A stretch of DNA of 64,000 nucleotides, from NCBI GenBank assembly GCA_030710605.1, contig CP092879.1, positions 46,478,735 to 46,542,734 on the forward strand, in the 5' to 3' direction. The notes beneath the pieces are model-generated. The model had not been told where the DNA came from and did not search any database. It worked only from the letters and a program-made list of their open reading frames with translations. Origin of the DNA: Cordylochernes scorpioides (taxonomy: Eukaryota; Arthropoda; Arachnida; Pseudoscorpiones; Chernetidae). The first letter of the stretch is position 1; each line of letters begins with the position of its first letter. Both the position numbers and the translations under genes were made by a program. This document shows, one piece after another, positions 29,205 through 40,249 of this stretch.

Positions 29205-29590
29205 GCCGAGAGACTTCTTTCCAGCCTGCTGGGATAACAGACCACGGCAAACATACAAGCGGGGCCTGGAAATAGTACGGATGGCCACCGCTGCGTGGCG
29301 CGGCAGATCGGCGGAAGTCAATCAGAACCCAATAGACATTCTAGGGTGTTATCCTTTTGTCTTCCTTGATGGACTTCTCATAAAAATGTAGCTAATGTGT
29401 AAAACTAATAAACACTAACTTTGAAATACTTTTCTGGGCCATCGCTGGACTTAATAAATTTACACACCACATATCCTTTTTTCCAAATATTGAATTAAGT
29501 TTTCGACTGCTCTGTATTTTAATTCTCAATTTCAATAGGACATTCATCGATTGTAGATGATTTAAGAAATGATGCGCGACCACCCACCAT
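29205..29590. repeat. Inverted copy of the Penelope-flanking repeat of 8991-9170
   Basis: GCGTGGCGCGGCAGATCGGC and AACCCAATAGACATTCTAGG match 9060-9120 in reverse, and CTGGGCCATCGCTGGACT matches the 8985 junction. After that the sequence diverges; no GIY-YIG frame is preserved. Confidence 0.6.
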
Positions 29591-30406
29591 TGTATAAATT
29601 TATTGGTATGTCCATAAATAAAAGATTCCTAGACCGATTTTTCTTTATCTTCGATAAAAATCAAAATTAGGTATACTTCATCAATGCCTTCAATTTCGAC
29701 ACCAAACAAGATCTTAATATATTCTATAAATGTTTGTATATATTTCTTTTCTGTGTATATATATTTATTTTTGTATATATTCATTTTTCATGCGTAAGAC
29801 TTGGAGGCTTTTGGGTTCTGCGCTGCATGGAATATAGGAGCTCCATTTATGCTTCCTTCCTATGGTGTATCTGTAAAAAATCAGAGAGGAAAAAAATAGA
29901 AAATAAATAAAAGAATAAAAAACGCTGCAATTTATATATGATACATTCATAAAAGACCAAAGACTATCTTCCAACCTTCAAACGGTAAAAAAAAAATCAC
30001 TTCTTTTTCAGAAGTATTCATTCAATTTGTTTTCTTTTTGGATGGAAGACTCTTTTGACCAAGTAGAGGTCGTTAACACATTAGGAACAATTGGAAAAGA
30101 ATTTATTAAGGACAATGTTTTGTTTCGATATTTTAGGGGAAACTCTGCAATTTAGGTCACGTCGGCTTTCCCGTGGCCAGAGGTACATCTACATACAGGA
30201 TGGAGCAGGATAAACATTCACTCACTATAACGGAATTGTATTCAAACTTGGTTAGTTTTTAATATTTCCCATACATTGGCTGCTGTTGTTTGTGTGTTGG
30301 TTTTTTTTATTATTGTCAGTTATTAAGATAAATATAAACAAAGTACGCAAATGCCAATATATATATACGTATATTTGAATATTATTTATTAAATACATTT
30401 AATATA
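29591..30406. other. AT-rich sequence, nothing recognised
   Basis: Only low-complexity A/T tracts and TA-rich stretches are evident. Confidence 0.35.
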
Positions 30407-30588
30407 CAGTAAAGTATCTGTAAAGGATATTTAATTGCAGAACCAAAGTCTCCTTTAGGGAGAGGTGTCCTCTTACTGGAGAGTTGCTAAATAGTAAAAC
30501 TTTACCAGTTTACCATTTTACAAATGAAAACTGTCCTTTATAGAGAAGTGTCCTCTAGTGCGAGTGTCCTCTCGTGGTAGTTCTACTG
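30407..30588. mobile_element. Pogo/Tigger-like MITE
   Basis: Starts CAGTAAAGTATCTGTAAAGG and ends GTAGTTCTACTG with TA on both sides. The interior GTGTCCTCTTAC and GAAAACTGTCC phrases match the 19024 copy. Confidence 0.8.
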
Positions 30589-30669
30589 TATATATATTAG
30601 ATAATATACATTTAAATTTTAATTGATAAAAGTATAAAGAGAGATATATAAACGGAGGGATCTTCAGAT

Positions 30670-30990
30670 ATGAAGGTCAGCTGCGAAACAAGCAGAATAA
30701 CTCTGACAAATAAGCAGTCGCAGACCACAAACAACAGAAGAATTGTTAGAAAGAGGAGAAAGACCTCTTTAAAAATCCTGAGTTTAACTGATCCGGTTGA
30801 TAGACCTCAGCAAGGGTTCACTCTCCAGGGATACAGAGGAACTGAGTCTGTACTCATGTTAGAGTCGGCAGCAAAGACTTCCATGTTAGGAACAGCCTCA
30901 AATTACAGGCAAAGTCAGACTTTCACCAAAGTGTTCCTGAATTATGGTGCCATGATCAACGAATCCATGAGATCAGCTCGAGGAACATGA
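30670..30990 (+). CDS. Unrecognised 106-codon ORF
   Basis: The frame begins MKVSCETSRITLTNKQSQT and is Ser/Thr/Arg-rich with a basic patch VRKRRKTSLK. No domain, zinc motif or transposon signature is visible. An imperfect CAACAACAACA tail follows near 31030, so it may be part of a decayed retroposon. Coding status is doubtful. Confidence 0.2.
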   Translation: MKVSCETSRITLTNKQSQTTNNRRIVRKRRKTSLKILSLTDPVDRPQQGFTLQGYRGTESVLMLESAAKTSMLGTASNYRQSQTFTKVFLNYGAMINESMRSARGT

Positions 30991-31039
30991 ACTCATTGAA
31001 TTCGTGTAATTTTTACATAAGGGGATAAGAAACAACAAC

Positions 31040-31421
31040 AACAGGTGTTAGAGCTCAATTTAAAACCTTGCAGCTCGACGGGTGGATTTGGATTTATGAA
31101 AGAATCGAGGGAAGTTGAGGCAGTAAAAGTTCTGATGTCAATATATTAGAAAGAAGTATGAAGAGAAGACAGGGAAAAGAAAGGCCGATAATGGAATCCA
31201 TGGACAATTTCGGGAGAAGACATAATGTCTTCAAAAGATTGGCCATGGATAGAAATACTAGAAGGATAATAATATTGCCAGATACCAACCAACAGATTGA
31301 AGATAAATTGAAAGAGATTGAATAATGAACATGAAACAATTGATAAAAGTGGGTTGTATTAAGTTTATATTTATACAAGGTTGTCCCAAACGTTCGTAAA
31401 CACTTTCGAAAAATTGAATTT
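31040..31421. other. Unassigned sequence
   Basis: Purine-rich (AGAGAAGACAGGGAAAAGAA and similar). No feature supported. Confidence 0.3.
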
Positions 31422-31587
31422 CAGTAGAACCTCCCAGTAAAGACAGCTGATTGCAGAGCCAAAGTGTCCTTTAGGGAGAGCTGTCCTCTTACCGAAGAAT
31501 TACTAAATAGTAAAAATGGTCATTTTGCAAATGAAAACTGTACTTTGTAGAGATGTGTCCTCTAGTGTGAGTGTCCTCTCATGGAAT
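31422..31587. mobile_element. Pogo/Tigger-like MITE, right end degraded
   Basis: Starts CAGTAGAACCTCCCAGTAAA; the interior matches the family; the right terminal repeat has decayed (CTCTCATGGAATGGAC). Confidence 0.75.
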
Positions 31588-31931
31588 GGACTCCATATTA
31601 TTCGCCGTTATGTATAATGTATTTGTATTATGTATAAAGTAATTGAATTATTATGTATTCGCCGTAATAATATTATTCACCAAGTAATAAGAAAAACCAC
31701 GTTTAAGAAAAACACGAACTTTTTGGACAACCTTATAAATTCAATTGCCATCTATCGAAAAAATGTGTAACAAATAAATTTACTGGAAATGTGTTTCTTT
31801 TAATAATATATCTTCAAAAATATTATCTAATATATCAAATATATAATGTCCATAGGTTCCCTAAACACCCCTAATCTGCCTTCCTTAGAAAATACAGGCT
31901 ATATAAGAAAACCAAACCAATACAATAGTAA
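31588..31931. other. AT-rich spacer
   Basis: No feature supported. Confidence 0.3.
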
Positions 31932-31997
31932 AGCGGTCTGGAGATTAATTTGGCGAAACCGCTGAGAGGGTTCACCACTGATTAACCAAGCCCTCTC
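31932..31997 (+). ncRNA. Permuted hammerhead-like motif, core-mutated
   Basis: AGCGGT-C-TGG, TTGGC-GAAA-CCGCT, GAGAGGG, ACCA-CTGATTA-ACCAA, CCCTCTC. G8 of the core is T and the first base of stem II is A, so this copy should be dead. The extra helix is GAGAGGG/CCCTCTC versus GGGAGGG/CCCTCCC in others: a matched double change that keeps pairing. Confidence 0.55.
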
Positions 31998-32185
31998 ATT
32001 CAATAACTTACATCATTGCAGTAAGGTCTGTATATAGAGATAATATTTGATGCTATTATTAAAAGAAACACATTGCCTGTAAATTTAATTGTTGCAAAAA
32101 ATAAGTTTATCTATTTTATAAAAAAAAATGCTTAAACCAGATTTCAAACGTCACGTTTAAGTAAGAATCGTAAAATAAATATATA

Positions 32186-32362
32186 CAGTTAAACCTGTCT
32201 ATAGCGCCCCCTCTAAATAGCGCCTTCCTCTCTATAGCGCCCGATTTTAAACATTAAAATGTAAACATTGTACATTAAAAGTGACCTGTCTATAGCACCC
32301 CCTCTCTATAGCACCCTATTTTGGTGAGTCCCAAGAGGGGTCGCTATAGACAGGTTTAACTG
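32186..32362. mobile_element. Pogo-like MITE, second family (CAGTTAAACCTGTC)
   Basis: CAGTTAAACCTGTCTATAGC and GCTATAGACAGGTTTAACTG are perfect inverted ends. The interior repeats CTCTCTATAGC units. A second copy lies at 45578-45753. Confidence 0.85.
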
Positions 32363-32775
32363 ATATTGAAATTTAACTATATTTTCTTCACTTTCAAAAA
32401 TTTAGTGCATGATTTTAAATTTCCAGTATTAAATATACTGTAAAAAGATGCATTTCTAACTACTTTATAACTAAATTTTAATTTTATTTTAAAGTTCTTT
32501 AGATTTTTCAGCTTAGGTCATGCTCTCATGTTAATTTACTGGCAAAAACGCTGTTATTTTGTCAGGAAAATATGTCGCGAAATTGTGTCATCAAAATACA
32601 TCCTGGGGCATTGCCCCCTACAATTATTATTTAAAGAAAGATGATCTTGTCTCAATTGGAACCTCTAATCTTCTGATCTATAATTACTGATCCTAATTCT
32701 GTAATGGGAAATATCAGCGGTGGAAGTATAGAGCGGTTTTATCATACCGACACAGTTTTAATTATTGTGTTATAT
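32363..32775. other. AT-rich spacer
   Basis: No feature supported. Confidence 0.3.
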
Positions 32776-33293
32776 TGTCGCGCTTGACCTCTCCGGTTCT
32801 TCGCGACGACGCCGCTTCTTCCTTCCTGGATCACCTAACCCAGGCTCCCGTTGCTCTCCTCTGCAGCTCTACCCTGCAGACCACCCAAAGACCTTCTGAG
32901 AACCACCACTCAAGTGGATCTCCTTTCCTCTGTCAATATCTCTCGGCCTTACCACTGGTGGGGGGACACGAGACTTACCAGAAGAGCAGCGACTGTGATG
33001 TTGGAGAAAGAGTAACAACAGCAACCGGCACCGAGACTTCTAACACTCCTCTTTTTATTGTCAACTTTAAACCACACACACACACACATTAAATATAACT
33101 CGAACAACAATCAACAGGTATTTACACTATTTTACATCCCAGGGCCAATATCAACGGATATTTACAATCATTTGCCCCAGGAAACAGGACCACAGCAGTC
33201 GGCGATTCCCACACTAGTTCCAGACGGGAAATAGACGAAAGCGCCATCTATTGACGGAGGTTTTAGGTGTTTTTCAGGCACATATACGCGACA
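32776..33293. mobile_element. Solo LTR (TGTCGCGC...CGCGACA), 518 bp
   Basis: The unit begins TGTCGCGC and ends CGCGACA, with the 4-bp duplication ATAT on both sides (32772-32775, 33294-33297). TG...CA ends and a 4-bp duplication fit a Ty3-type LTR left by recombination. A (CA)n run near 33078 and the GCGCCATCTA motif near 33240 lie inside. The 105-codon frame at 32775-33092 shows no domain and ends in the CA repeat. Confidence 0.7.
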
Positions 33294-33298
33294 ATATA

Positions 33299-33697
33299 CA
33301 GGGTGATCCAAAAGTCCCGCACTATTTTAAAAATTAATAACTCCGCGAATATTTGCGCTAGAGCAATGCGGTAAACACCATTGTATTCAGGATGCAATGG
33401 GATTTTTTATGGCAAATAATGAAAATTTCGAAATTGATTTTAGTTACAATTTTATTCGCCAGATGGCGCTCTACCAGAATCAGAGATTCAGCGGCCAAAT
33501 TGTTTGATAAATTGAAAAATATAACTGATCGACACGTATTTTTACTTTTTGAATACCAGGAAAGAACCCTAATAATATCAAATAGCAAATTAATAAAACA
33601 CCACTTCGCCAAAAGTATGAAGAATTGGTTAACGATTTTCAAATACAATCAGAGATATGTAAAATAGGTAAATGCAAATTAAAACATGTAGCAAAAA
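33299..33697 (+). repeat. Left inverted arm, about 400 bp
   Basis: Matches 44283-44679 in reverse, from CAGGGT to AAAACATGTA. An open frame of 91 codons (beginning MQWDFLWQIMKISK) is kept in both arms with a few substitutions; it has no recognised domain. Confidence 0.85.
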
Positions 33698-34430
33698 TAT
33701 TTATATTTTATATGGAGTTTTGTGAAATAGATTGAATGTTTGAAAAACACTGCTGATATCAATACACGAATTTTTGAAATGTTAATATAGTACCAAAAAT
33801 TATGATGGCACTATTAATAGGATTTCTTGCTATAAGAAATGTGTAGTTTCTTGACTGATTGGCGACACTTGACTATTTAATTGGATATTTGTCATGATCC
33901 AACAAATGAAATATAGAGGGGAGTGACAAAATATATTTGTCGTACTTTATTCCAAATATCCTATGGGCTTGTCAAATGTTATCATTGTTTATTATACTGT
34001 ACACAATTTTTAAAAATGTGTCCCCTCATATAAAAATAATTTTTAAATCGACCTTTTGCGTTGAAAAACGTGGTAGTAAAATCATTTTGTATTTTTTTTT
34101 CCACAAAATTTCTAAAGTTATTGGTGTAAAGAAAATATTCCTTATGCTATTTCTTCTAATGAGCGAAAAGCGAAAACTAAACATAAGGGGAAAAATTGTG
34201 TGTACCAGTGTTATTCGAGAAGTTATAACACTCTGGTTTGCACGACATAATATGTGAGCAAATGACAAACAAAATATTACTGTTCACAAAAAAAAAAAAG
34301 AGTCAAGATGTGAGGGCAGCATTTATTATCCCCATATCCCAACACAAAGAGCTGCAAAATATTGGTAGATAATATAATACATGGCGGCTTATATAACACA
34401 TGAGGTAACTGCCTTCTCTCTTGTATTAGG
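33698..34430. other. AT-rich interior of the mariner-like element
   Basis: Between the left arm and the transposase. No protein or repeat recognised; probably element-internal sequence. Confidence 0.35.
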
Positions 34431-35173
34431 TCACAATTCTTGCTCAATGTGGCACCCTTCATTCTCAATCACCGCCTGCAGACGATAAATGACAGAATGG
34501 ACAGCATTAAATAACATATCTGTTGAAATTGATAAAACGTGCCATCTGATAGAAGCCTTCAACATGGCCAATGTGGTAGGCCAGCATCGATAAACACACG
34601 ATTTAATGTACCCCCATAGACAAAAATCGCAAGGCGTCAAGTCTGGTGATCTTGGAGGCCACTGGTATATAAAGTGGCGACTTATCACACGATTTTCACC
34701 GAACGTATCCTTCAGCAATTGTTTGGCACCTCGGGAGATATGAGGAGGTCCTCCATCTTTCATGAATGTTATTTCGCTCAGTGCTTTTGCCCTGCAATAT
34801 GGGAAATACCTTTTCTCTCAAAAGTTGAACATAACGTTCACCAGTTACAAAAACGGTTTTAAAAGTTCTTCCATTGATTTTTCAAAGAAAAATGGCCCAA
34901 TAATAAAAGAATGAACCCACACAAAACTGTAACTCTAGGCTGGTAAAGTGGCATTTCTGTATAAACCCTAGGGTTTTCTGTTGCCCAAATGCGGCTGTTT
35001 TGAATGTTAAATTCTCCGTTTAGAGAAAAGTGAGCATCATCTGTCCACAGAACATTCGACAGCCAGTTTTCATCAATATCAATTTGCCGGAAAACCCATG
35101 CAGGGAATTCTTGACGCATCTCAAAATCGCCAACTTTCAGCTCGTGAAATCTTTGAATTTTGTATGGGTACAC
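34431..35173 (-). pseudogene. Mariner-superfamily transposase, N-terminus lost, one frame break
   Basis: Minus strand: LWTDDAHFSLNGEFNIQNSR (first catalytic Asp), IWATENPRVYTEMPLYQPRV, GFILL, a frame break between 34859 and 34763, then MKDGGPPHIS (second Asp) and WPPRSPDLTPCDFCLWGYIK (third Asp, about 42 residues on). This pattern is the widespread arthropod mariner/Tc-like transposase with WGYIK ending and longer spacing than DD34D. The helix-turn-helix N-terminus was cut off at 35174 by a retroelement insertion and is not found on the other side. Confidence 0.85.
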
Positions 35174-35174
35174 A

Positions 35175-37645
35175 CAATAGAGACATTAAGTGAAGCGTCT
35201 TCGGATATCACAATCATACTCGGCGAATTTAACGCCAAAAGTTCAATTTGGAATCAACTGTCCAGGATAACAAAAGTCAGCAGGTTGAGGACATGCTAAC
35301 CGACCTTACACCGTTAAATAACGGAGAGAACACCTACCTATCTAAGTCCACAGGCACAGAATCCGCAATAGACATCACAGCGATAAATTACAACATCGCA
35401 CCCACAACACAATGGAAAATCCTGAGAGGTGCAATCAGTGACCACAGAAATTGAGAATGTCCATTAGAATAAATGAACATGGAACTTTAGGAAAGCCGAC
35501 TTGAAAAAAATTCACAGAAACGCTTGAAGAACTGTGCAACGAAAAATTGAATTACAGAACGCTTGACAAAAACTTGGAAAATTTCTCTTCGAACATTTCA
35601 AAAGCTGCAAAAGCATCGATACCTAGAGGTAGACGTAAAGACCTGTGGATACCTTACTGGAAGGACCACAACATCGAGGCAATGATTTCAGAGAGAGAGA
35701 CAATATCAATGAACCTCTTAAAAAATAAAACAGAAGAAAACAGAAAGGAACTCATTGAAATTAGTCGCAAAATAGAACAAGAAATTTGGATATGCAAACA
35801 AGAAAAATGGCAGAATTCTGCGAAAAGATGGATCCAAGAAAGGACAGCCAACACTGGAATATGATTAGAGTGTTAGAGAACAATCAAAACCAACACCAAT
35901 CCTCCAATACTCTAACCGATATGAATAGAACAGCGAGAACGAGAACAAACAGATGGCTGACATAATTGCTGAATATATTTCAAGCACTTCCATACTCAAC
36001 TATACGAATGAAGACAGGACTCTAAAAATAATATAAACCAGTTAGTTAAACAAGCAAGAAACTTCCATCAACAAGATATATTCTCGAGAGACTTCACACT
36101 GAATGAGCTAAACTTTTCAATAAAAATATTCAAGAGGTCACCAAGAGATAATCTAATCTTTGGTCAAATGATTAAACACTTTGAAGACAAAGCTAATAAC
36201 CAACTCCTACGAATACTGAACATTCCATTGCAAACTGGTAAACTACCAAAGAATTGGAAGATATCAATTATAGTGCTAATACTGAAGCCAAACAAAGATG
36301 CCAAGGAATACAAGAACTATCGGCCAATTGCTCTCACCAGCATACTTTGTAAAACACCAGAACGAATTATCCACTCTAGGCTCATAGTCTGGCTCACTAA
36401 CAATAATAAAATAAACCTCTACCAAACGGCCTATAGATCCCAGCACTGTACGACTGATCAACTGTTCTACTTCTGTCAATCAATAATAGATTCTTTCCAG
36501 GAAAAACCGCCAAAGAAGACCACGGCTATATTCCTAGATATGACCTCAGCTTTTGATCGAGTGTGGAGGGAGAAATTACGGGAAAAGCTGCACAACATCG
36601 GAGTAAGAGGAAAAACCTTAATCTGGATTGCAGACTTCTTGAGGGTAAAGAAGGTTAAAGGTTCGGGTCAATTGAGAATTTCCCAAGGAAGGAAGAACAT
36701 GGACTGGTGTAACTCAGGGATCTGTGCTCAGTCCTCTACTCTATCTGCTATATATTAACGACATCCATCCTTACCTCACTGAAGACACAAAGGTTGCCTG
36801 TTTTGCAGATGATATAGCCATATGGCACACAAGTAGCAGCATAGAAAAATCGTAAAAAATACTGAACACATCAATGAGAGGACTGGAGAAGTGGGCAATG
36901 GAACTCCAAATGACCATAAACCCAATAAAACCAAACCAATGCGTCTTCTCCACTCACAGGGAAAAAGGCATAAATATAACCACAAAATAAGCATAAACAA
37001 ACAAATAATTGATAAAATTATAAATCCATAATACCTAGGTGTGATACTGCAGTCCTGGATCTTTCAAGTTGGTCTCGAGGACCACGACATCACCATCTCC
37101 TAAGCGGCGAAGTACGCTATCTCCGTATTCATCGTAGATCGCAAAATGCGTGGTGACGCTGGAGACACACTGGCGATTCTCCACCAAATTCTTCAGCGCT
37201 GGCAGAGGCGCCATATTCATTGTACATAGTGTATATAATGCATATTATCTTTTTTTCAATAGCGCAGACTGTGCATGTATTGACAAGATGTCAACAAAAT
37301 TATTTTAATTATTATTGATGAGGAATTGGAATTTTCAGAACACATAATTAGCATCTCAAATAGAGATATCAGAAAACTAAACATTCTGAGAAGGCTATGT
37401 GGAACAAATTGGGGAGCAAAACCCAGAATTCTCAGAACAACATATACCACCTTAATAAGGCCGATAATGGAATATGCAACACCGGTCTGGGCTCCCTCAA
37501 GCTCATCACTAAAAGTAAGACTAGACAGTGTTCAAGCAAAAGCGGCCAAAATAATCACTGGTGCTGTTTCATCCACCAACAATGAGAAAATTCAGAGAGA
37601 ATGTGTTCTAGACCTACTCGCTCGAAAGCGCAAGACAAAATAAAA
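35175..37645 (+). pseudogene. Non-LTR retrotransposon: endonuclease end and reverse transcriptase, many breaks
   Basis: 5'-truncated in the endonuclease (ITIILGEFNAKSSIWNQ at 35198, SAIDITAINY and ISDHRN by 35450). Linker frame at 35547-35864. Reverse transcriptase: LPKNWKISIIVLILKPNK, YRPIALTSILCKTPER, TAIFLDMTSAFDRVW (36520s), then a frame change; [13 protein letters not shown] (catalytic FADD) at 36793-36840; KYLGVIL near 37030. A foreign repeat splits the thumb at 37050-37316; EELEFSEHIISISNRD and RPIMEYATPVWAPSSSSLK follow. The frame ends at 37640 where another element begins. RNase H and the zinc tail resume at 43315. Family: Jockey/I type. Confidence 0.8.
37050..37316 (-). repeat. Insertion carrying the MNMAPLPAL frame
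   Basis: Reading the minus strand: leader with TTGTCAATACATGC and AGTCTGCGC, then MNMAPLPALKNLVENRQCVS and on to DGDVVVLETNLKDPGLQ, open for 61 codons to the insertion edge. It interrupts the reverse transcriptase between KYLGVIL and EELEF, which proves it is mobile or was copied here. A shorter copy is at 25100-25262. Protein unrecognised. Confidence 0.6.
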
Positions 37646-40245
37646 ACAACTTGGATCGGCACTTCGGAAACGAGGAACCAGAGGACGAGATCTCTCTGAC
37701 CACTTGTGGTTTGGTTGATCCGCCCTTTTCTGAGAATGAGGTGAAACTGACGGCTTTCAAGTTCGGGAAAAGGAAATCTCCTGGTCCCGAAGGGATCGAT
37801 AACACGGTCGTGAAAGCCCTGGTAAGGATGCATCCATCGCTTCTTTCCAGGTTATTCAATAGGTGCCTGGACACTGGTACATTTCCTGAGGCATGGAAGG
37901 TTGCCCGAGTAGTGCTTCTCGAAAGGTCTGGTAGAAAGGGTAATTCTCCTAATGATTATCGTCCGCTTTCTTTACTAGTGTGTCTAGGTATGGTCCTGGA
38001 TAGCCTACTAGCTCAGCGACTGAAGCATTGGCTAGAGAGTAATGAGCTCCTTTCCTCTTTCCAACATGGTTTTAGGGAAGGGAAGTCCACAACCACAGCT
38101 CTGAACGAGGTGTTAGAGGGGGTTGAGATGGGCTTAAATAAGGGTGCTTGGGTTCTTTTCGTGGCCCTGGACATTGATGGCGCGTTCAACTCCTTGAACT
38201 GGAACAAGCTGATGAGAAATTTGATGGACATGGGTTGTCCTGATAATTTGTGCAGAGCTTGGTTCGTGACTTCCTGAGGGATAGACGGATTAGCCTCAGT
38301 TTTGGTGGGCGGAAGTTGGAATGAAACTGTGCTAGGGGTTGCCCCCAGGGCTCTTGCTGCGGACCTATTCTGTGGAATATCCTGGTAAACACCGTTTTCC
38401 AGGAGGAGCTCCCTGAGGGAGCCAGGCTGGTTCTCTATACTGACGACCAGTTCCTCATCATTGAGGCTGCTTCGAGAGCGAAGGCTGAAAAGTGTGTTGA
38501 AACTTCTCTCCAAATTCTCTCGATCTGGGCCCATGACTCTGGCCTTAAGTTCAATGTCTCCAAAACTAAAGCCCTCAGCTTTAAGCCTAGGGACATAAGA
38601 CCTAAAAGGAAAGGGATCAAATGGGAACACAAGCCGGCTATCCGGATGGAAGGACGGAGGGTAGCGTTGGTCAATAGGATGACCATCCTGGGGGTGGTCA
38701 TTGATGACAAGATGGGTTGGCAATACTAGGCGGAGGAGATGGTGGCGAGAGGCAGGGAGGCGTTGTGCAGGCCTGTCCTGGTTGGCTCTCAACAGGGGGG
38801 GAGGAGAAGGAGGGTACTATTTTTAGGAACCTCTGCCTCTCCTGTGTCGAGCCAATCTTGCTATATGCTTCCGGGGTTTGGTGGCGCCGAAACAGGGATC
38901 AGAAGGTGGCAACAACTCTAGAGAGAGTGCAGAGGACAGCGGCACTCAGAATCACAGGGGGATATCGCACTACCAGCAGTGAGGCCTTTTTGGTCCTCGC
39001 TGGGCTTATTCCCCTGGGATTGAAACTAGAGGAGGAGACCATCAGACAGAAGATCTGGAAAAACAGGGAATATGCCCTGGGACTTGAAGCGGGGGCCCTG
39101 GAATCGAAGAGGGATCCAAGGAAGCCTCCGCAGTGGTTGCCAAAGTGGAATTAGAGTCCTGGAGGGCCGACAGGGATTGGCACGGAGGTTTTCACTGATT
39201 GTAGTAAGTCTGGAACCAATACTGGAGCTGGGGTAGTGATATTCACTAATGGAGAGCTGATCTTCCAAGAAAGTTTAACACTCAGAGTGGACGAATTGGT
39301 CTTTTCAGCCGAGCTGGTTGCGATCAGGGTAGCCCTCAGAGTGTGTGCCGAGAAGAACTTCAGCCCGGACCGCCTCTATTCAGATTGTATGTCGGCCCTC
39401 GTCGCCATCAATCTGGAGAAAGGGCAACTCGCGCATCAAATAATCCAGGAGCTGGAGATGATGACGCGGGCTCCGGAGATCCCTTGGTTTAGGAGACACA
39501 GCCTCATCGAAGGTAATGAGTTCGCAGACAGGATCGCTAAGGCAGGATGCTTTAGAGGTAGATCACTGAGGACCCCAGTGACCAAGAAAGAAGTTTATAG
39601 GAGGATCAGGGGGCACGTCCAGGACTTATGGTTGGACAGACAGTGAAGGGGAGAGAGGTATTCAATGGGGTAACAACACCCAAGTACCTCTGTAAGGTAA
39701 TGTCACACAAACTCATTAGCGTAGTTCGAGACATGGGCTCTTCCCCAAGTCTCCACAGATTTGAAATTAAGAGAAACCCTGATTGCGTCTATGGAGAAAG
39801 GGATGTGAATGCACGCCACTACGTCTTGGATTGTCCAAGGGTAGTGGGTGTGCAGGAAGAGAGAAGGAGAGCGAGGGGCGTGATCGAGGGTAAGCTGCTG
39901 AGAAATCACAGCAAACTTCTTGAGAAAGCCCACGACGTGGAGGCTGAGCTTTTCCTCAGCTGTGAGTGAACAGAGTCCACCGGTGGCCGCCTCCCCGCGG
40001 TCCATGCTGTACACAGTAGATTGTTTCCTATTTTGCTATGATTAAAGGCCACCGGTATAGAAATCCTTCCAGACACGTTGTCTGGGAGGTGGTGTTTCCA
40101 GGTACAATGTCCAAGCACTAGCTTGGATACCGTTACTTGGCTTATGAGTTGAACAGAATAGCAGCGAAGGGCATGCTTCGCATGCCGGCTTGTGGACCGA
40201 AAGGTCTGGGTGGCCATCTGCTTCTAGGGTACACCAACTGTGCTT
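37646..40245 (+). pseudogene. R1-like non-LTR retrotransposon: reverse transcriptase, RNase H, zinc tail
   Basis: Frame 1 (37651-38277): FKFGKRKSPGPEGIDNTVVK, NDYRPLSLLVCLGM, FQHGFREGKSTTTAL, VLFVALDIDGAFNSLNW. After a frame change and one stop: RGCPQGSCCGPILWNILVN and LVLYTDDQFLI (catalytic DD), then the thumb and CVEPILLYASGVWW (38717-39154). RNase H (39200-39646): FTDCSKSG with Cys for the usual Gly, FSAELVAIRVAL, LYSDCMSAL, EGNEFADRIAK. The tail has one Cys of the CCHC replaced (DCVYGERDVNARHYVLDCP). The endonuclease is absent. A 3' UTR with structured hairpins ends near 40240. At least three frame breaks: dead. Confidence 0.85.
40160..40245 (+). other. Structured 3' end of the R1-like element
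   Basis: GGCATGC-TTC-GCATGCC is a perfect 7-bp hairpin (from about 40169), followed by GACC-GAAA-GGTC with a GNRA tetraloop (40196). The second hairpin is also kept in both 5.8-6.2 kb tails. 3' hairpins of non-LTR elements commonly serve as the recognition site for the element's own reverse transcriptase. Confidence 0.5.
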
Positions 40246-40249
40246 AGGT

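Noticed and set aside
33392-33667. Host protein in the inverted arm
   Set aside because: The frame is duplicated exactly with the transposon arm and has no domain; AT-rich Ile/Lys-rich translation fits non-coding DNA.
38013-38792. 259-codon frame on the minus strand
   Set aside because: It lies antisense to the R1-like reverse transcriptase, whose motifs are clear on the plus strand, and has no domain of its own.
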